Below, piece by piece: positions 48,689 to 60,733 of a stretch of DNA of 64,000 nucleotides. Below the pieces are notes generated by a model. The model made no database searches and was not told the origin of the DNA. It saw only the letters and a list, made by a program, of their open reading frames with translations. The position numbers and the translations under genes are program-made. The stretch lies in assembly GCA_024227475.1 (NCBI GenBank), contig JAAEUI010000430.1:1-64000 (forward strand), given 5' to 3'. The DNA is from Paracoccaceae bacterium (GTDB lineage: Bacteria > Pseudomonadota > Alphaproteobacteria > Rhodobacterales > Rhodobacteraceae). The first letter of the stretch is position 1; the number at the start of each line of letters is the position of its first letter.

Positions 48689-49990
48689 TCAGGGATTGGA
48701 GCGTTTCTCTGCCATCCTTTTGATCCGCCGAACAACCAACCAGACAACCAGCACCACGGGGGGCACCAGTCCAGCAGATAACCAACTGGTTTCAATGTTC
48801 ATTTTCTTTGCAATCGGATAGAACAGTTTGCTCAGCAAGTTAACCGCGTAGTAGCTGATCGCAACAACTGACAATCCTTCAACGGTTTCCTGTAAGCGCA
48901 ACTGGAGCGCTGCGCGCCGGTCCATTTGTTCCAGAACCACCTTGTTTTGTTGGTTTGTGTGGACGCCTACCCTTGTACCCAGCAACCGAGACGCTCTCGC
49001 AGCCCGACCCGAAATATCATCCAGCCGTGATTTGGCGGACAGGCAGGTCCGTATTGCCGGATCAAACCGGCGCATCATGAATTCCCCAAACAGTTGCAAC
49101 CCGTGCAACCGTTCCTCGCGCAGCACGCTGATCCGTTGATTCACAATCGCTGAATAGGCCACAGCAGCGCTAAACCGAAACGCCGTTTTAGCAGACAGCA
49201 TCTCGATCCGCGCCGATATGTTCAACAGCTGGTCCAGCTCCAACTGCGAACTAACAAGGTCGTCTGCCATATCGCCAACAACTTTTGACAGATCCCGATC
49301 AATCGGCTCCAGTTGACCTAAAATATCGCGCGCAACCGGCAAGGTCAGCATCGCCATGGATTTATAGGTTTCAATTTCCAGCAGCCGCTGCACAATCCGG
49401 CCAATCCGATGCGAGCCTGTTTTGCCTACCGGAAAAACCGCAAAACGGATGTTCTGGTTGGGATCCAGACGAAAATCACTGGCCACAACCGCGGCCCCAT
49501 CCAGAACCTGAGACGCGGCCAGTGACTCGCGTACAAACCATGGGTCAGTTTCAGAAAGAATCCGGTTCTGCGCCTCATCCACACTGTTGATCGGTTCAAT
49601 CCGCACCAGTGCAGAAGTCAATATCCTGCCGGAAAGGGAAGCCAGCCAGTCAGGCGGCAGTTTCTCGAATAACTGACCGCAGAACGGCTTGTCCGCCAGT
49701 CCGGCACAATAGAGCGTAAAGGTAAAAAACTCCGAATGCTGTTCCCATTTTATCCGCACCAAGCCGAGGTCGGCAAAATGGTGATTGGCGCCCGACGAAT
49801 GCGGTGGCGCCCCGAAATGTTCCAGCAGATGGATTAGGCTGTCACGATCCGCATCAGACGTGGAATTCTTCCGTTCCACGGCCAGATAGGCCACCCGACT
49901 GGGAGCAGACATGCGCGGAAAAGGCCGGGCGTGCAGTTCATTTGCCAGCGCAACACGTTGCGGATGGTTGGTAATATTGACCAGCGGCAT
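48689..49990 (-). CDS. DUF3422 family protein
   Basis: NHPQRVALANELHARPFPRMSAPSRVAYLAV; C-terminal TM segments. Confidence 0.85.
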   Translation of the reverse strand: MPLVNITNHPQRVALANELHARPFPRMSAPSRVAYLAVERKNSTSDADRDSLIHLLEHFGAPPHSSGANHHFADLGLVRIKWEQHSEFFTFTLYCAGLADKPFCGQLFEKLPPDWLASLSGRILTSALVRIEPINSVDEAQNRILSETDPWFVRESLAASQVLDGAAVVASDFRLDPNQNIRFAVFPVGKTGSHRIGRIVQRLLEIETYKSMAMLTLPVARDILGQLEPIDRDLSKVVGDMADDLVSSQLELDQLLNISARIEMLSAKTAFRFSAAVAYSAIVNQRISVLREERLHGLQLFGEFMMRRFDPAIRTCLSAKSRLDDISGRAARASRLLGTRVGVHTNQQNKVVLEQMDRRAALQLRLQETVEGLSVVAISYYAVNLLSKLFYPIAKKMNIETSWLSAGLVPPVVLVVWLVVRRIKRMAEKRSNP

Positions 49991-50017
49991 GTTTAATTAT
50001 CCTGCAATTATCTGACC

Positions 50018-51244
50018 TTACGAGCTTTTTGGCTCAAGTTTTACGATGTCAGCTGCTGACTCACTCTCCAGCGTTTCAAAATCAAAGGAATCCAGCCGCC
50101 GTGCCCGGTTGCCAGCCTTGCTCGCAGATATCTTGATCTCCTCAATATCTTTAGCGGCCTGCCCAAAATGCTTGTCCAGGTTTCCGACCCGTGCATCAAG
50201 CCGTTCGACATCCTTGTACAAAAGGCCAAGCTCCTTGCGGATCGCGCCGGCCTGCTCTTTCATCCGGGCGTCTTTCAGCACTGCCCGCATGGTATTCAGG
50301 GTTGCCATGCAGGTTGTTGGTGACACGATCCATACCCTTGCCTCAAACCCCTCGCGCACGACCTGGGCAAAATTCGCGTGCAATTCGGCGTAAACTGCTT
50401 CAGAGGGCAGGAACATCAGAGCGCCATCCGCGGTTTCACCCTCGATAATATACTTCTCTGAAATCGCCTTGATATGCAGTCGGACTGCCGCCTTCATCAA
50501 CCGCGCCGCTTCCTTTGCCTGGGCCTGCGTTTGTGCACCCCGGATCGCCTCATAGGCCTCTAGAGGAAATTTGCTGTCGATCACGATCGGCCCCGGCGGA
50601 TTGGGCAGGTGGATCAGACAATCCGCGCGCCGGTTGTTCGACAGCGTCGCCTGAAAGGTATACCCATCCGGCGGTAGCGCCTTTTGCACGATATCGTTCA
50701 GCTGGATTTCCCCGAATGCGCCGCGGGTTTGTTTGTTTGACAGGATGTCCTGCAACGACAAAACGTCACCGGACAGTTTTTCGATGTTGGTCTGGGCTTT
50801 GTCGATGGTCGCCAGCCGTTCCTGAAGCTGGGTCAGCGACGTTGTTGTTTTCTCCGACGACCCCTGCAACGCGTCTTTCATCCGGGTTTGCATTTCATCC
50901 AGTGCCCGGACCGATTTCATCGCGTTTTCATGCAGCTTGTCGTTCATCTGCTGCTGTACAAATGTCAGGCGTTTTTCAACAGCGTGAGAACTTTGGTTCT
51001 GATTGGCCGAAACGGTTTCAAGTCCACCTTTCAGAACATGTTGGCTCTCGTTCAGCACCCGCAAACCTTCGCCCAGCTGGCCGATTTGATGAGCCAATGG
51101 TTCGGTGGCTTTTGCCGAGCGTGCCGCAGCCCGCAGACCTAGAAAAACAAGTAGCAACAGCAGCAACAAAACGGCAGCGGAAATCAGCACAAGAAGTGTT
51201 ACCGGATCATTCAGAGCCACTTCAGTGTTTCCAATCTCGATCAT
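50018..51244 (-). CDS. rmuC: DNA recombination protein RmuC
   Basis: [64 protein letters not shown]. Confidence 0.92.
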   Translation of the reverse strand: MIEIGNTEVALNDPVTLLVLISAAVLLLLLLLVFLGLRAAARSAKATEPLAHQIGQLGEGLRVLNESQHVLKGGLETVSANQNQSSHAVEKRLTFVQQQMNDKLHENAMKSVRALDEMQTRMKDALQGSSEKTTTSLTQLQERLATIDKAQTNIEKLSGDVLSLQDILSNKQTRGAFGEIQLNDIVQKALPPDGYTFQATLSNNRRADCLIHLPNPPGPIVIDSKFPLEAYEAIRGAQTQAQAKEAARLMKAAVRLHIKAISEKYIIEGETADGALMFLPSEAVYAELHANFAQVVREGFEARVWIVSPTTCMATLNTMRAVLKDARMKEQAGAIRKELGLLYKDVERLDARVGNLDKHFGQAAKDIEEIKISASKAGNRARRLDSFDFETLESESAADIVKLEPKSS

Positions 51245-53103
51245 CGGCGGCCAAACAACCTCTCAATATCGCTTAGCTTCAATTCTACGTAGGTTGGCCG
51301 TCCGTGGTTGCACTGGCCGGAGTGCGGCGTTGCTTCCATCTCGCGCAGCAAGGCATTCATTTCCTCGGCCCGCATCATCCGCCCCGATCGGATCGACCCG
51401 TGACAGGCGACTCGGCTGAGGATAGCCTCGATCCGGTCTTTCACCGTCTGGGTCTGGTCGAGATCCAGCAGTTCGTCGCAGATATCGCGCACCATGGCCT
51501 CAGCGTTTACCTCACCCAGGATCGCAGGTGTTTCGCGCACGCAAATCGCCGTTCCGCCGAAGTCCTCGAACACCAGCCCGAGCGAGGCCAGTTCCTTAGA
51601 GGCGCTCAATATTAACCCGTGCTGCTCTTCCGGCAAATCCACGATTTCGGGAATCAGCAAGGCCTGTGACGCAACGCCGTTTTCCCTAACTTGCGCCTTC
51701 AATCTCTCATAAACCAAACGCTCGTGAGCCGCGTGCTGATCAACGATGACAACACCATCCCTGGTTTGCGCAACGATGTAGTTCTCGTGCACCTGTGCCC
51801 TTGCGGCCCCCAGCGGTCTTTCCTGGGAGAGAGCTTCATCAACTGCCTCCGGTGCGCCGGGTTCCACCCGCCCGGAAAAAGCGGTGGAAACCTCCTGAAA
51901 CCCGGGTTGTTGAACCTCAAATACTGATTGCAGCGCAGCGCGGCTTGGCCGGGTTTCCATTTGATAAACCGGAGCCACCGGGCGATCTTCCGGCCGAAAC
52001 GCCCCAAGCGCCGCATCCGATACCGTGGTCGAGGCCTGATGCCCGGCCCCGGCCAGTGCGTGGCGCAGCGCCGAAACGATCAATCCACGAACGATCCCCG
52101 GATCACGGAAACGAACCTCGGATTTGGCCGGATGAACATTCACATCAACCAGCGTCGGGTCGCATTCCAGAAACAGCGCCAGCGCCGGATACCGGTTGCG
52201 ATGCAGGAAGTCGGAATAGGCACCCCGGATGGCGCCGATAAACGTCTTATCCTTCACCGGGCGGCCGTTCACGAACATGTACTGTGCCACGGCGGAGCCG
52301 CGCGAATAAGTCGGCAACGAAGCGTAACCGGTTAGCGCAATCCCTTCCCGTTCCGCATCAATCTTCAACGCATTTCCTGCAAAGTCCCGCCCCAAAATCC
52401 GCGCCAGTCGGGAATGCAGCGCGTCAAACAGATCACCTGTCTGCGGCTCCACCCGGAAGGTCACTCGCCCCTCGCCGCCTCCCGTCAGATCACGCAGAGT
52501 AAACCCGACAAAGGGCTCTGCCATCGCCAGTCGTTTTACCACTTCGCTGATCGCCTGGGCCTCTGACCGGTCGGTTCGCAGGAATTTCAGCCGCGCCGGG
52601 GTGGCGTGAAATAAATCACGCAATTCAACAACAGTGCCTTTGGACAGAGCCGCGGGTTTAACGCTTCCCGCCACGCCACCACTCACTGAAACCGTGGCCG
52701 CCGCATCACCCCCGGAGGCTCGCGATGTGATGGTCAGCCGCCCTACAGCACCCATCGAAGGCAGCGCTTCACCGCGAAAACCGAAGGTATGGATATTCAA
52801 CAGGTCAGACCCATCGATTTTAGAGGTTGCATGGCGACTAAGCGCCAGAGCCAGCTGATCCGGCGGAATTCCATATCCGTCATCACTGACCCGGATCAGG
52901 GTTTTACCACCGTCAGCATAAGCAACGTCAATGCGCGTCGCCTCCGCATCCAGCGCATTTTCGATCAGTTCTTTGATCGCAGACGCGGGCCTCTCAACAA
53001 CCTCTCCCGCGGCAATGCGATTGGCCGCGGCATCATCCAACTGACGAATTTCCCGTCTGCTTGATGCGGGAGTATTCATGATGTTGGGGTTAGTAGCGCT
53101 CAT
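51241..53103 (-). CDS. mutL: DNA mismatch repair endonuclease/ATPase MutL
   Basis: [77 protein letters not shown]. Confidence 0.95.
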   Translation of the reverse strand: MSATNPNIMNTPASSRREIRQLDDAAANRIAAGEVVERPASAIKELIENALDAEATRIDVAYADGGKTLIRVSDDGYGIPPDQLALALSRHATSKIDGSDLLNIHTFGFRGEALPSMGAVGRLTITSRASGGDAAATVSVSGGVAGSVKPAALSKGTVVELRDLFHATPARLKFLRTDRSEAQAISEVVKRLAMAEPFVGFTLRDLTGGGEGRVTFRVEPQTGDLFDALHSRLARILGRDFAGNALKIDAEREGIALTGYASLPTYSRGSAVAQYMFVNGRPVKDKTFIGAIRGAYSDFLHRNRYPALALFLECDPTLVDVNVHPAKSEVRFRDPGIVRGLIVSALRHALAGAGHQASTTVSDAALGAFRPEDRPVAPVYQMETRPSRAALQSVFEVQQPGFQEVSTAFSGRVEPGAPEAVDEALSQERPLGAARAQVHENYIVAQTRDGVVIVDQHAAHERLVYERLKAQVRENGVASQALLIPEIVDLPEEQHGLILSASKELASLGLVFEDFGGTAICVRETPAILGEVNAEAMVRDICDELLDLDQTQTVKDRIEAILSRVACHGSIRSGRMMRAEEMNALLREMEATPHSGQCNHGRPTYVELKLSDIERLFGRR

Positions 53104-53163
53104 ACCCCAACAACTAGCACAATTGCTCGCGATTCGCCTATGCCTGCGACCGCGTGAAACCGT

Positions 53164-54477
53164 TTAATCCGTTGCCGTGACGCCCACTGGCTTGCCGACC
53201 ACAACAAACTGCAACCCCTCAGGGTCCAGCAGCTTTCGCGCCGCCCTGGAGACCTGTTCCAACGTCAGCGCGTTCACCTTGTCATTGCGGGTATTCACGT
53301 AGTCAATCGGTAGTTTGTCCAACTGCATGCCAACCAGAGTTCGGGCTATTTTCGAGTTGCTGTCAAACCGTAAGGGATAGGACCCGGTCAAATATTGCTG
53401 CGCTGTTTCCAACTCTTCCGCCGTAATACCCCCGGTCGCCATCTTTGCCCATTCGTCGCGAATGACCTCTATCGCCTCACCGATTCTGTCGTTCGCCGAG
53501 GACACGCCACCGCCTGCAAAACTCGAGTGGTCAAGCGCTGCGAGGTAGGAGTAAACGCCATATGTCAGCCCGCGTTTTTCCCGCACCTCTTCTGTCAGCC
53601 GCGAGCCAAATCCCCCGCCACCAAGAATATGCATCATCACGTAGGTGGCCATGAATTCCGGATGGTGCCGGTCAATCCCCTTCTGCGCCCAGATCGCCAC
53701 GGACTGCGGCGTGTCCAGTTCGACAACCTCGGTGCCCCCTGGTGCGCCAAACTCAGTTTTTTCAGGAAGCTCGGCTCCGGCTTCGGGTAATTCCCCGAGT
53801 AATGCGTCTAGCATCGGGCCCAGTTCATCAGCCGTCACGTCGCCAACCACACCAACCACCAGATGGTCACGCGACAATCCTGCCTGATGCGCCGCCCTCA
53901 AATCTTCCGGAGTTAAAGCAGAAACGGTTTCGAGCGTACCGTCAGTTGGCCGGCCATAAGGGTGAGTCCCATAGGCAATGCGATTCAAGGTTTTCCTGGC
54001 GATAGCATCGGGATCCGATTGTTCAGAATTCAGATTGGAAAGCACCTGTTGGCGAACACGCTCAAAAGCCGCCGGATTGAACGCAGGCTCAGTAATCGCC
54101 CGCTTCAACAGGCCCAGGGCCTCTGGCGCATTCGATGTCAGCACCCGGGCGGAAACAGTCAGTGAATCCCGCCGTGCCGAGAATGTAAAATCCGCCGCCA
54201 GTTCTTCAGCGGCCCGCAGAAAGGCCGCAGCGTCCATGTCTCCGGTACCTTCTTCCAGCAACGCCATCATAAGATTGGTCGCTCCCAACTTGTCTGCCGG
54301 ATCCAGCGAAGCGCCGCCGCGAAACCCGGTGTGCAGCGCGATAAAGGGAATGGAATGTTCTTCCACCAGCCAGGCTTTTATGCCACCCGGCGAGGTAACT
54401 TCCTGTATTTTAATCTGGGCTTGCAGCGGCAGCGCATGGATTATCAAAACGATGAAAATGAAAAGCATACGGATCAT
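53164..54477 (-). CDS. M16 family peptidase-like protein lacking HxxEH (non-catalytic partner)
   Basis: PFIALHTGFRGGASLDPADKLGATNLMMALLEEGTGD replaces the HxxEH region; M16 C-domain EVREKRGLTYGVYSYL. Confidence 0.88.
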   Translation of the reverse strand: MIRMLFIFIVLIIHALPLQAQIKIQEVTSPGGIKAWLVEEHSIPFIALHTGFRGGASLDPADKLGATNLMMALLEEGTGDMDAAAFLRAAEELAADFTFSARRDSLTVSARVLTSNAPEALGLLKRAITEPAFNPAAFERVRQQVLSNLNSEQSDPDAIARKTLNRIAYGTHPYGRPTDGTLETVSALTPEDLRAAHQAGLSRDHLVVGVVGDVTADELGPMLDALLGELPEAGAELPEKTEFGAPGGTEVVELDTPQSVAIWAQKGIDRHHPEFMATYVMMHILGGGGFGSRLTEEVREKRGLTYGVYSYLAALDHSSFAGGGVSSANDRIGEAIEVIRDEWAKMATGGITAEELETAQQYLTGSYPLRFDSNSKIARTLVGMQLDKLPIDYVNTRNDKVNALTLEQVSRAARKLLDPEGLQFVVVGKPVGVTATD

Positions 54478-55820
54478 TGCGACACCTCCGATTTCGGCGG
54501 CATTTGCCAGCCGGTTACCGAGTTGCTTGGCTTCAGAATCCTCGCAGCAACGGCCATTATTTCCTCTTTTTCAACCGATTGCAGGATATCTGGCCAGGCC
54601 TGCACATCCGCGATCGTCAACCCCGAGGTCAACGCCTGCCCATAGCGCCGCGCAACCTGGTTTAAATTGTCCTGAGAATAAATTTGTTGCGCCGCCGCCT
54701 GCTTTTTCAATCGTGTCAAATGGTCGGTATCAATGCCGTTCTTCAGAAAACCTGCCAGAACTTCGTCAACCGCGGCTTCCAGCTCTTCCAGGCTGACACC
54801 GGGCGCAGGCATCGCATAAAGCCCAAAACCATCGGGGTCATAGGACAACCCGCTTTGCCACGCAGAGGTATAGGTCGCAACCTTGCGGTTCAGTTGCAAT
54901 TCCCGCCCCAGCACCGAAGAAATACCGGACCCACCCAGCAGTTCGCCCAAGAACATCGCCGCTGCGGCTTCCTTTTGATCTCCCGGTTTTCGGTTGATCG
55001 ACAGGTAATTGCGCACCAAAGCCGGTTGCTTGATCCGGGCGTCCTCAAAGGTCAGATGTATCGGCGCGTGGTGCGGTGGTTCTTGCGGCCTCACGCGCGG
55101 GGGAATGTTGTCTGAGGGCGCTAGCGGCCCGAAAAACTGCTTGGCCAGTTCCAGTACTTCCTGAGGCAGGACATCTCCCGCCACAATAGCAATCGCATTG
55201 TTTGGCGCGTAATAGGTGTCATAGAAATCAAGCGCTTCCTGCAGCGACAGTTGGGCAATTTCATGCCGCCAGCCAATAACCGGTTTGCTGTAAGGGTGAT
55301 TGAGGTACAAGGCCGCGCGCCGTTGCTCGTGGAACAGGCTGCCCGGGTCGTTATCAACCCGCGAATTCCGTTCTTCCAATACAACGTTTCGCTCGGGGAT
55401 GACTTCCTCCTCTGTTAGGACCAGATTGCGCATCCGGTCTGCTTCCAGCTGCATCATCAGGGGCAGCCGATCCACAGCCACATTCTGGAAATAGCCCGTA
55501 TAGTCATGCGAGGTAAAAGCGTTGTCCACGCCGCCGTTTCTGGTCACGATATCTGAAAAATCGCCGGGCTTCAGGGTGTCCGTGCCCTTGAACATCAAAT
55601 GCTCGAGGAAATGTGCGATGCCGGATTTGCCAGGTGGTTCATCAGCGGAACCAACCTTGTACCACACCATGTTGATGACGATCGGTGCCCGATGGTCTTC
55701 GATCACAACAACCTGCAACCCGTTTTCAAGATTGAAGTTCGTGACTTTGCCGGTTTGAGCAAACCCCACGGTCGCGCTAAGAAAAATCAACGCGACTGTA
55801 GAAAAGATTCTGAATGTCAT
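54474..55820 (-). CDS. M16 family zinc peptidase
   Basis: GSADEPPGKSGIAHFLEHLMFKGTDTLKPGDFSDIVTRNGG (HFLEH). Confidence 0.92.
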   Translation of the reverse strand: MTFRIFSTVALIFLSATVGFAQTGKVTNFNLENGLQVVVIEDHRAPIVINMVWYKVGSADEPPGKSGIAHFLEHLMFKGTDTLKPGDFSDIVTRNGGVDNAFTSHDYTGYFQNVAVDRLPLMMQLEADRMRNLVLTEEEVIPERNVVLEERNSRVDNDPGSLFHEQRRAALYLNHPYSKPVIGWRHEIAQLSLQEALDFYDTYYAPNNAIAIVAGDVLPQEVLELAKQFFGPLAPSDNIPPRVRPQEPPHHAPIHLTFEDARIKQPALVRNYLSINRKPGDQKEAAAAMFLGELLGGSGISSVLGRELQLNRKVATYTSAWQSGLSYDPDGFGLYAMPAPGVSLEELEAAVDEVLAGFLKNGIDTDHLTRLKKQAAAQQIYSQDNLNQVARRYGQALTSGLTIADVQAWPDILQSVEKEEIMAVAARILKPSNSVTGWQMPPKSEVSQ

Positions 55821-55960
55821 TTTTTTTACCTGTGAAGAACAGTCTGTTTTGTCTGGCACCGGACCGGCTGCTTGTCGAACAGTAGCCGGATAGCACTACA
55901 ATTCAACGCCTCTCTACGGGAATGTGATGTACGGCGATCTGAGATGCCTATCCGAGGATT

Positions 55961-56075
55961 TAGAGCGCTTTGCGTTCAAGCTGAAGCTGGTTAGACGCAA
56001 AGCGCCGGTTTAAACCTTTGATGTGGCTGCGTTTTGCGTTCACCTTGTGAGTCAAGATAAACGCAGAACGCTCTA
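55961..56075. repeat. Dispersed 115-bp intergenic repeat, copy B
   Basis: TAGAGCGCTTTGCGTTCA...AAAGCGCCGGTTTAAACCTTTGATGTGGCTGCGTT...AAACGCAGAACGCTCTA; imperfect terminal inverted repeats. Confidence 0.8.
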
Positions 56076-56669
56076 GTTGTTTTCCCCTGGTGGTGGCGCA
56101 GTGGGTGTCTGCGCACCAATCCGGCGCATTCGCCGCAGCTCTTCAAATGCGTTCAATGTCTGCGACTGATAGCGTTTGAAATAAATGTCCGTCTTGAACC
56201 AGCGTTCAAACAGCTTCGGTCCGTTTTTTGACCTGAATTTTTCGTCTTCGCGGGCCAGCACACCCCTGATGTCTGCGCCAATTCCAAACCTTGTCGCCGC
56301 CGCCAGCAGCGCGCCCTCGCCACCATAAGTGCTCTGGCTGTCCAGCCGCTCAGGCCGCCCGCCCAGTGCTGCAACCCCATCATGTTCTGGCTTGGGGTCC
56401 ACCAGATTGGGCCCGCCGAGGTTTGGCTCAGGCAGGGTCGTCAGGCTTTCCGGCATTTCCAGCGGTTTGGTTGGCAATATGGCAAATTCGTCCGGGCCGT
56501 CTCCGCCGGAGTTGGCGGCGAACAGCTTGCCTATACCGCTGGTGGTGTCACAGCCCGCCAGAACGCAGACCGCAGCCAGCATCAATCCTAGCTTTCCACC
56601 CCTAAAACTCATTGCGGTATCTGCCCTTTTTTGCACGTCTTTGCGCAGGTTTACCCTAGTTTTTGGCAT
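56073..56669 (-). CDS. DUF3035 domain-containing lipoprotein-like protein
   Basis: GLMLAAVCVLAGC lipobox; PDEFAILPTKPLEMPESLTTLPEPNLGGPNLVDPKPEHDGVAALGG. Confidence 0.8.
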   Translation of the reverse strand: MPKTRVNLRKDVQKRADTAMSFRGGKLGLMLAAVCVLAGCDTTSGIGKLFAANSGGDGPDEFAILPTKPLEMPESLTTLPEPNLGGPNLVDPKPEHDGVAALGGRPERLDSQSTYGGEGALLAAATRFGIGADIRGVLAREDEKFRSKNGPKLFERWFKTDIYFKRYQSQTLNAFEELRRMRRIGAQTPTAPPPGENN

Positions 56670-56672
56670 ACG

Positions 56673-57146
56673 TCACGCCCTTCTGCTTAGCCGGTCGGAA
56701 AACAGTACCAAACCGACAGCACCAACAAAAATTGAGATGTCCGCAACGTTGAAGGAATACGGATTGCGGAACCCGCAGCACGACATGTTCAGAAAATCCG
56801 CTACCGCCCCGTAAACGATCCGGTCAACCGTGTTACCCAAGGCTCCACCGATAATGCTGCCAACCAGAAAGGCACCGAACCAGCCGGAAAACTTACGACC
56901 CCACCAAAGCACCCAAGCTGATACCGCCAGGGCAACCACCACCAGTGACCAGCGCATCGTGTCCGATCCCAACCCCGAAAGCAGCCCGAAGTTAATCCCT
57001 TCATTCCACGCCATGCGAAAGTTCAGAAAAGGCGGGAAGACGTCTATAGCACCTCTGAATTGCAAATCGTAGTACTGCACGACAATCCACTTGCTCAGCT
57101 GATCAGACGCAAACACCAGAATTGACAGTGTCAAAATTCGTTTCAT
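56673..57146 (-). CDS. lspA: Signal peptidase II
   Basis: MKRILTLSILVFASDQLSKWIVV; GGALGNTVDRIVYGAVADFLN; FNVADISI. Confidence 0.93.
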   Translation of the reverse strand: MKRILTLSILVFASDQLSKWIVVQYYDLQFRGAIDVFPPFLNFRMAWNEGINFGLLSGLGSDTMRWSLVVVALAVSAWVLWWGRKFSGWFGAFLVGSIIGGALGNTVDRIVYGAVADFLNMSCCGFRNPYSFNVADISIFVGAVGLVLFSDRLSRRA

Positions 57147-57173
57147 TTGCCTGCGCACTCCGCTTTTCGCCCC

Positions 57174-57288
57174 TAAACCAGTTTTACATAAATCTGAATC
57201 AGATTGTGATAAAGCTGCCGGGTCAAGTCTTTCGTTTCGCTGCGTTTTGAACAAACCCTGTGTTTCCGAATTCACGTAAAACGCTCTA
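57174..57288. repeat. Dispersed 115-bp intergenic repeat, copy C
   Basis: TAAACCAGTTTTACATAAATCTGAATCAG...AAAGCTGCCGGGTCAAGTCTTTCGTTTCGCTGCGTT...CACGTAAAACGCTCTA; same length as copy B. Confidence 0.75.
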
Positions 57289-58878
57289 ATGGCGGAAATG
57301 TCTCATTCCCGTAAAGACCATCGCCAGACCCAGATCGTCTGCTGTGGAGATCACCTCGTCGTCGCGCATTGATCCACCGGGTTGGATGAGTGCGGTGGCA
57401 CCGGCTTCGGCGGCCGCGATCAGACCGTCCGAAAACGGGAAAAATGCGTCCGAAGCCACCACCGAGCCTTTGGTCAGCGGCTCTGTAAGTCCAAGCACAT
57501 CAGCCATATCCTGTGATTTCCGCGCAGCAATCCGGGTGCTGTCGACGCGACTCATCTGTCCGGCACCAACGCCTACCGTCGCCCCGTCCTTGACATAGAT
57601 AATCGCATTGGATTTGACGTGTTTTGCAATTTTCCATGCCACCATCATATCGGCAAGCTCCTGCCCGCTCGGAGCCCGTTTGGTCACCACCGTCAGGTCG
57701 TCGCTGCCAATGAACCCGTTGTCTCGGTCCTGAATCAGATAGCCGCCGGATACCTGTTTCCAGACCTGACCGCCCGAGCTAACGTCCGGCAATCCGCCGG
57801 TGGTCAGCAGCCTCAGGTTTTTCTTGGCTGCAAATACCGCCTTTGCTTCCTCGGAAACTTCCGGCGCAATCACCACCTCGGTAAAAATCTGACAAATCTG
57901 TTTGGCGGTTTCCGCGTCCAGCGTCTGATTGAGTGCTATGATCCCACCAAAGGCCGAGGTCCTGTCACAGTCAAACGCTGCCTGATAGGCCTCGGCCATG
58001 GTTGCGCCACGCGCGACACCACAGGGATTTGCGTGTTTGATGATTGCACAGGCCGGGCCCTGCGCGGGGTCAAACTCAGCCACCAGTTCAAAGGCCGCAT
58101 CCGTATCGTTGATGTTGTTGTAACTCAGCGCCTTGCCCTGCAACTGCACAGCGGTAGAGACGCCAGGCCTGCCGGAACCATCAGTGTAAAAGCTGGCAAA
58201 TTGGTGCGGGTTCTCGCCGTATCGCAGTGTTTGCGCCAGTTCACCAGCGATGGCCTTGCGTTTTGGCGCCGTTATCCCAACCGTCTCAGCCATCCAGGAA
58301 CTGACAGCCGCGTCATAGGCCGCCGTCCTCGCGTAGGCCTTTTGCGCCAGTTTCTTACGAAACTTGGGACAGGTCGCACCACCGTGCTGATCCATATCGC
58401 CCAGAAGTTTTTCGTAATCCTCAACATCAACCACAACGCTAACAAACCCATGGTTTTTCGCAGCGGCGCGGATCATCGCCGGCCCACCGATGTCAATATT
58501 CTCGACGCATTCATCATACCCCGCACCCTTGGCCACGGTCGCCTCAAACGGATAGAGATTTACCACCAGCAGATCGATGGCTCTGATCCCGTGTTCATCC
58601 ATTGCCGCCACGTGATCCGCGCTGTCGCGCAATGCCAGCAAGCCACCATGCACCATTGGATGCAGCGTCTTGACCCGCCCGTCCATCATTTCGGGAAACT
58701 GCGTCACCTCAGACACGTCGCGCACCGGCAATCCGGCATCACGGATCGCACGCGCTGTGCCACCGGTCGACAGCAGTTCCACGCCACGTTCATTTAGCGC
58801 GGATGCAAGGTCGATCAGTCCGGTTTTGTCGGAAACAGACAGCAGCGCCCTTTGGATGGCGATATGGTCGTGCGGCAT
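57286..58878 (-). CDS. purH: Bifunctional phosphoribosylaminoimidazolecarboxamide formyltransferase/IMP cyclohydrolase
   Basis: [65 protein letters not shown]. Confidence 0.96.
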   Translation of the reverse strand: MPHDHIAIQRALLSVSDKTGLIDLASALNERGVELLSTGGTARAIRDAGLPVRDVSEVTQFPEMMDGRVKTLHPMVHGGLLALRDSADHVAAMDEHGIRAIDLLVVNLYPFEATVAKGAGYDECVENIDIGGPAMIRAAAKNHGFVSVVVDVEDYEKLLGDMDQHGGATCPKFRKKLAQKAYARTAAYDAAVSSWMAETVGITAPKRKAIAGELAQTLRYGENPHQFASFYTDGSGRPGVSTAVQLQGKALSYNNINDTDAAFELVAEFDPAQGPACAIIKHANPCGVARGATMAEAYQAAFDCDRTSAFGGIIALNQTLDAETAKQICQIFTEVVIAPEVSEEAKAVFAAKKNLRLLTTGGLPDVSSGGQVWKQVSGGYLIQDRDNGFIGSDDLTVVTKRAPSGQELADMMVAWKIAKHVKSNAIIYVKDGATVGVGAGQMSRVDSTRIAARKSQDMADVLGLTEPLTKGSVVASDAFFPFSDGLIAAAEAGATALIQPGGSMRDDEVISTADDLGLAMVFTGMRHFRH

Positions 58879-58940
58879 TTTGGATATCAGTTCCTTTTGG
58901 TTTCGTCGGCGTCAAAAGCACCGAAATCTGCAATCACCGG

Positions 58941-60722
58941 TCAGGCTGACCGTGTAAGGGCCCAGGTCACGTTGCCCTCATAATTCACCGCGCGCGAAGT
59001 TACCACAATCTGTTTTGTCGCGCGTGGTTTCAGCCTCCCACGCTCCATATAGGCTGACCGGCGAAGTTCCAGTTTCTTGCCTCCGGCGCGGAAAACCCAG
59101 ATCTCGCCATTCAATAACGCCAGCGATACCGCCTTGTCATTCATATCCAGAACCGGAGCAACATCGGGGTGCAGATGAAAGTGAATGGTAAATGGAACAA
59201 CCTGCCGTTTTCCACCCTTCGCAGCTTTGATAAACCGCGACATGTCCAGCGAAGTTTCCGCCTTTAACGCATCCTCGCCAACGATTCTGGAGCCATTCTC
59301 CACCATTGATATCTGGCGAAAATGGGTCAGGCCGTAGGACCGCACATAGCCGTCATGTGAGCTGCGCACCGCTTTACCGCTCGGGTTTTCGTCCGTTAAA
59401 ACAGTGACCAGCCGTGGTGCATCCACCAACCTATGACCAAAAGTGCGGCCCGCAAACCCGTCTGCCGCAAACCGGGCCGAAGAGGTCTTGTTCACACACA
59501 GTGTGTTGTGTGCAGGCGTCGCCCGACAAGCATCGCGGATCGCATCTGAAAACCCGTAAGACCGTCCCATGTTGACCAAAACCGGCAACCGCCCGGAAGA
59601 CATTTCAAATGCCAGCGTGCAGGCATGGGCCTGAGCAGAAGCGTCCATCGGTGGCAGCGTCTGGGTGTCCATCACCAGTTGTGTCGCCCCCAGGACCAGC
59701 CTCGTATAACCCATTGCTCCCATAGGATGCGCCGTCAACCGGATGCCTGCATCCGCCAGCGCCTGATCCAGCCTTTCAGCCTGTCCGGCCCCTCCGCCGT
59801 GAAACCGCACCAGCCCACCATCCCCAAGCCGTAAAGCCCGTAAATTGGGCGCCATTCTTTCCAGCGCTTTCAGGATGTCCGGTTCAACATCCACCTTCGC
59901 CGTAGTTGCAGCATGTGCCGCCCAGGAGACAAGAGTGAAGATCTCCATCAGCTCTTCGGGGTTACGGCTGACGATGCCTCCGTCATCACCGATCTCCCGT
60001 TTGCACTCCACCCCGAGTGCGTGAATTGCCGGAGCCAGAAGATGCCTTTTCCCCTCCAGCGCCAACCCACAGTAGACAAGACCGGTCAGGGCCTCAAAAC
60101 GCGGCAGCCCCGGGCGCATCGACTTCCAGCGTTTCGACAAATAATGCGCCTGATAACCGAGCGAGTTGAAATAGGCTTTTGACTGGTCCTTTGGCAGGTG
60201 GTGCAACAACAAAATGGCGTGGTTGATCCAGCGCACAACACGTCGTCCTGTCACGTCGGCCCGCCAGGCTGTTCCGCTGCTCCAGCGATTGCGCGGAATC
60301 CACTCAAGCAACCAGTCCTGTGCCTGTTCGTGCGACGCAAGATCATCACAAGCCGCCAGATCATCAAGCCAGGCAAATCCATTCAGGTCTTCTGCAAATT
60401 CCTGATCGTCCTGGGGCAGATCCCAGATAGATTTGCCCTCCGCCTGCACCACCTCACCAGCAATGCGGAAATTTCCAGACATCATCTGCAGGCCCCGCGT
60501 TGCCAGCCCATATGAGCGAGGTTCAGGCTGGGAAACAAAGGCCGAGGCAGGTGATGCCAGCTTGGCGGTCAGCAACGCAACCGCATCCAGAAACCGGCGA
60601 CGCCTGGCCTGCACCCGCGTCAACAGGGCCCGAACAATCAGTACAACTTTGCGAAAAGCGCGGCTTACAAATGAAGCGCCTTTGATCGGCATTAGCCTGT
60701 TGCTTCGGATATTGCCCGTCAT
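58941..60722 (-). CDS. Heparinase II/III family protein
   Basis: NHAILLLHHLPKDQ...GDDGGIVSRNPEELMEIF...RATPAHNTLCVNKTSSARF. Confidence 0.85.
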   Translation of the reverse strand: MTGNIRSNRLMPIKGASFVSRAFRKVVLIVRALLTRVQARRRRFLDAVALLTAKLASPASAFVSQPEPRSYGLATRGLQMMSGNFRIAGEVVQAEGKSIWDLPQDDQEFAEDLNGFAWLDDLAACDDLASHEQAQDWLLEWIPRNRWSSGTAWRADVTGRRVVRWINHAILLLHHLPKDQSKAYFNSLGYQAHYLSKRWKSMRPGLPRFEALTGLVYCGLALEGKRHLLAPAIHALGVECKREIGDDGGIVSRNPEELMEIFTLVSWAAHAATTAKVDVEPDILKALERMAPNLRALRLGDGGLVRFHGGGAGQAERLDQALADAGIRLTAHPMGAMGYTRLVLGATQLVMDTQTLPPMDASAQAHACTLAFEMSSGRLPVLVNMGRSYGFSDAIRDACRATPAHNTLCVNKTSSARFAADGFAGRTFGHRLVDAPRLVTVLTDENPSGKAVRSSHDGYVRSYGLTHFRQISMVENGSRIVGEDALKAETSLDMSRFIKAAKGGKRQVVPFTIHFHLHPDVAPVLDMNDKAVSLALLNGEIWVFRAGGKKLELRRSAYMERGRLKPRATKQIVVTSRAVNYEGNVTWALTRSA

Positions 60723-60733
60723 GAGCGACCTTT

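Noticed and set aside
57619-58797. 392-aa plus-strand ORF opposite purH
   Set aside because: purH reading is unambiguous; the opposite frame shows no conserved motif.
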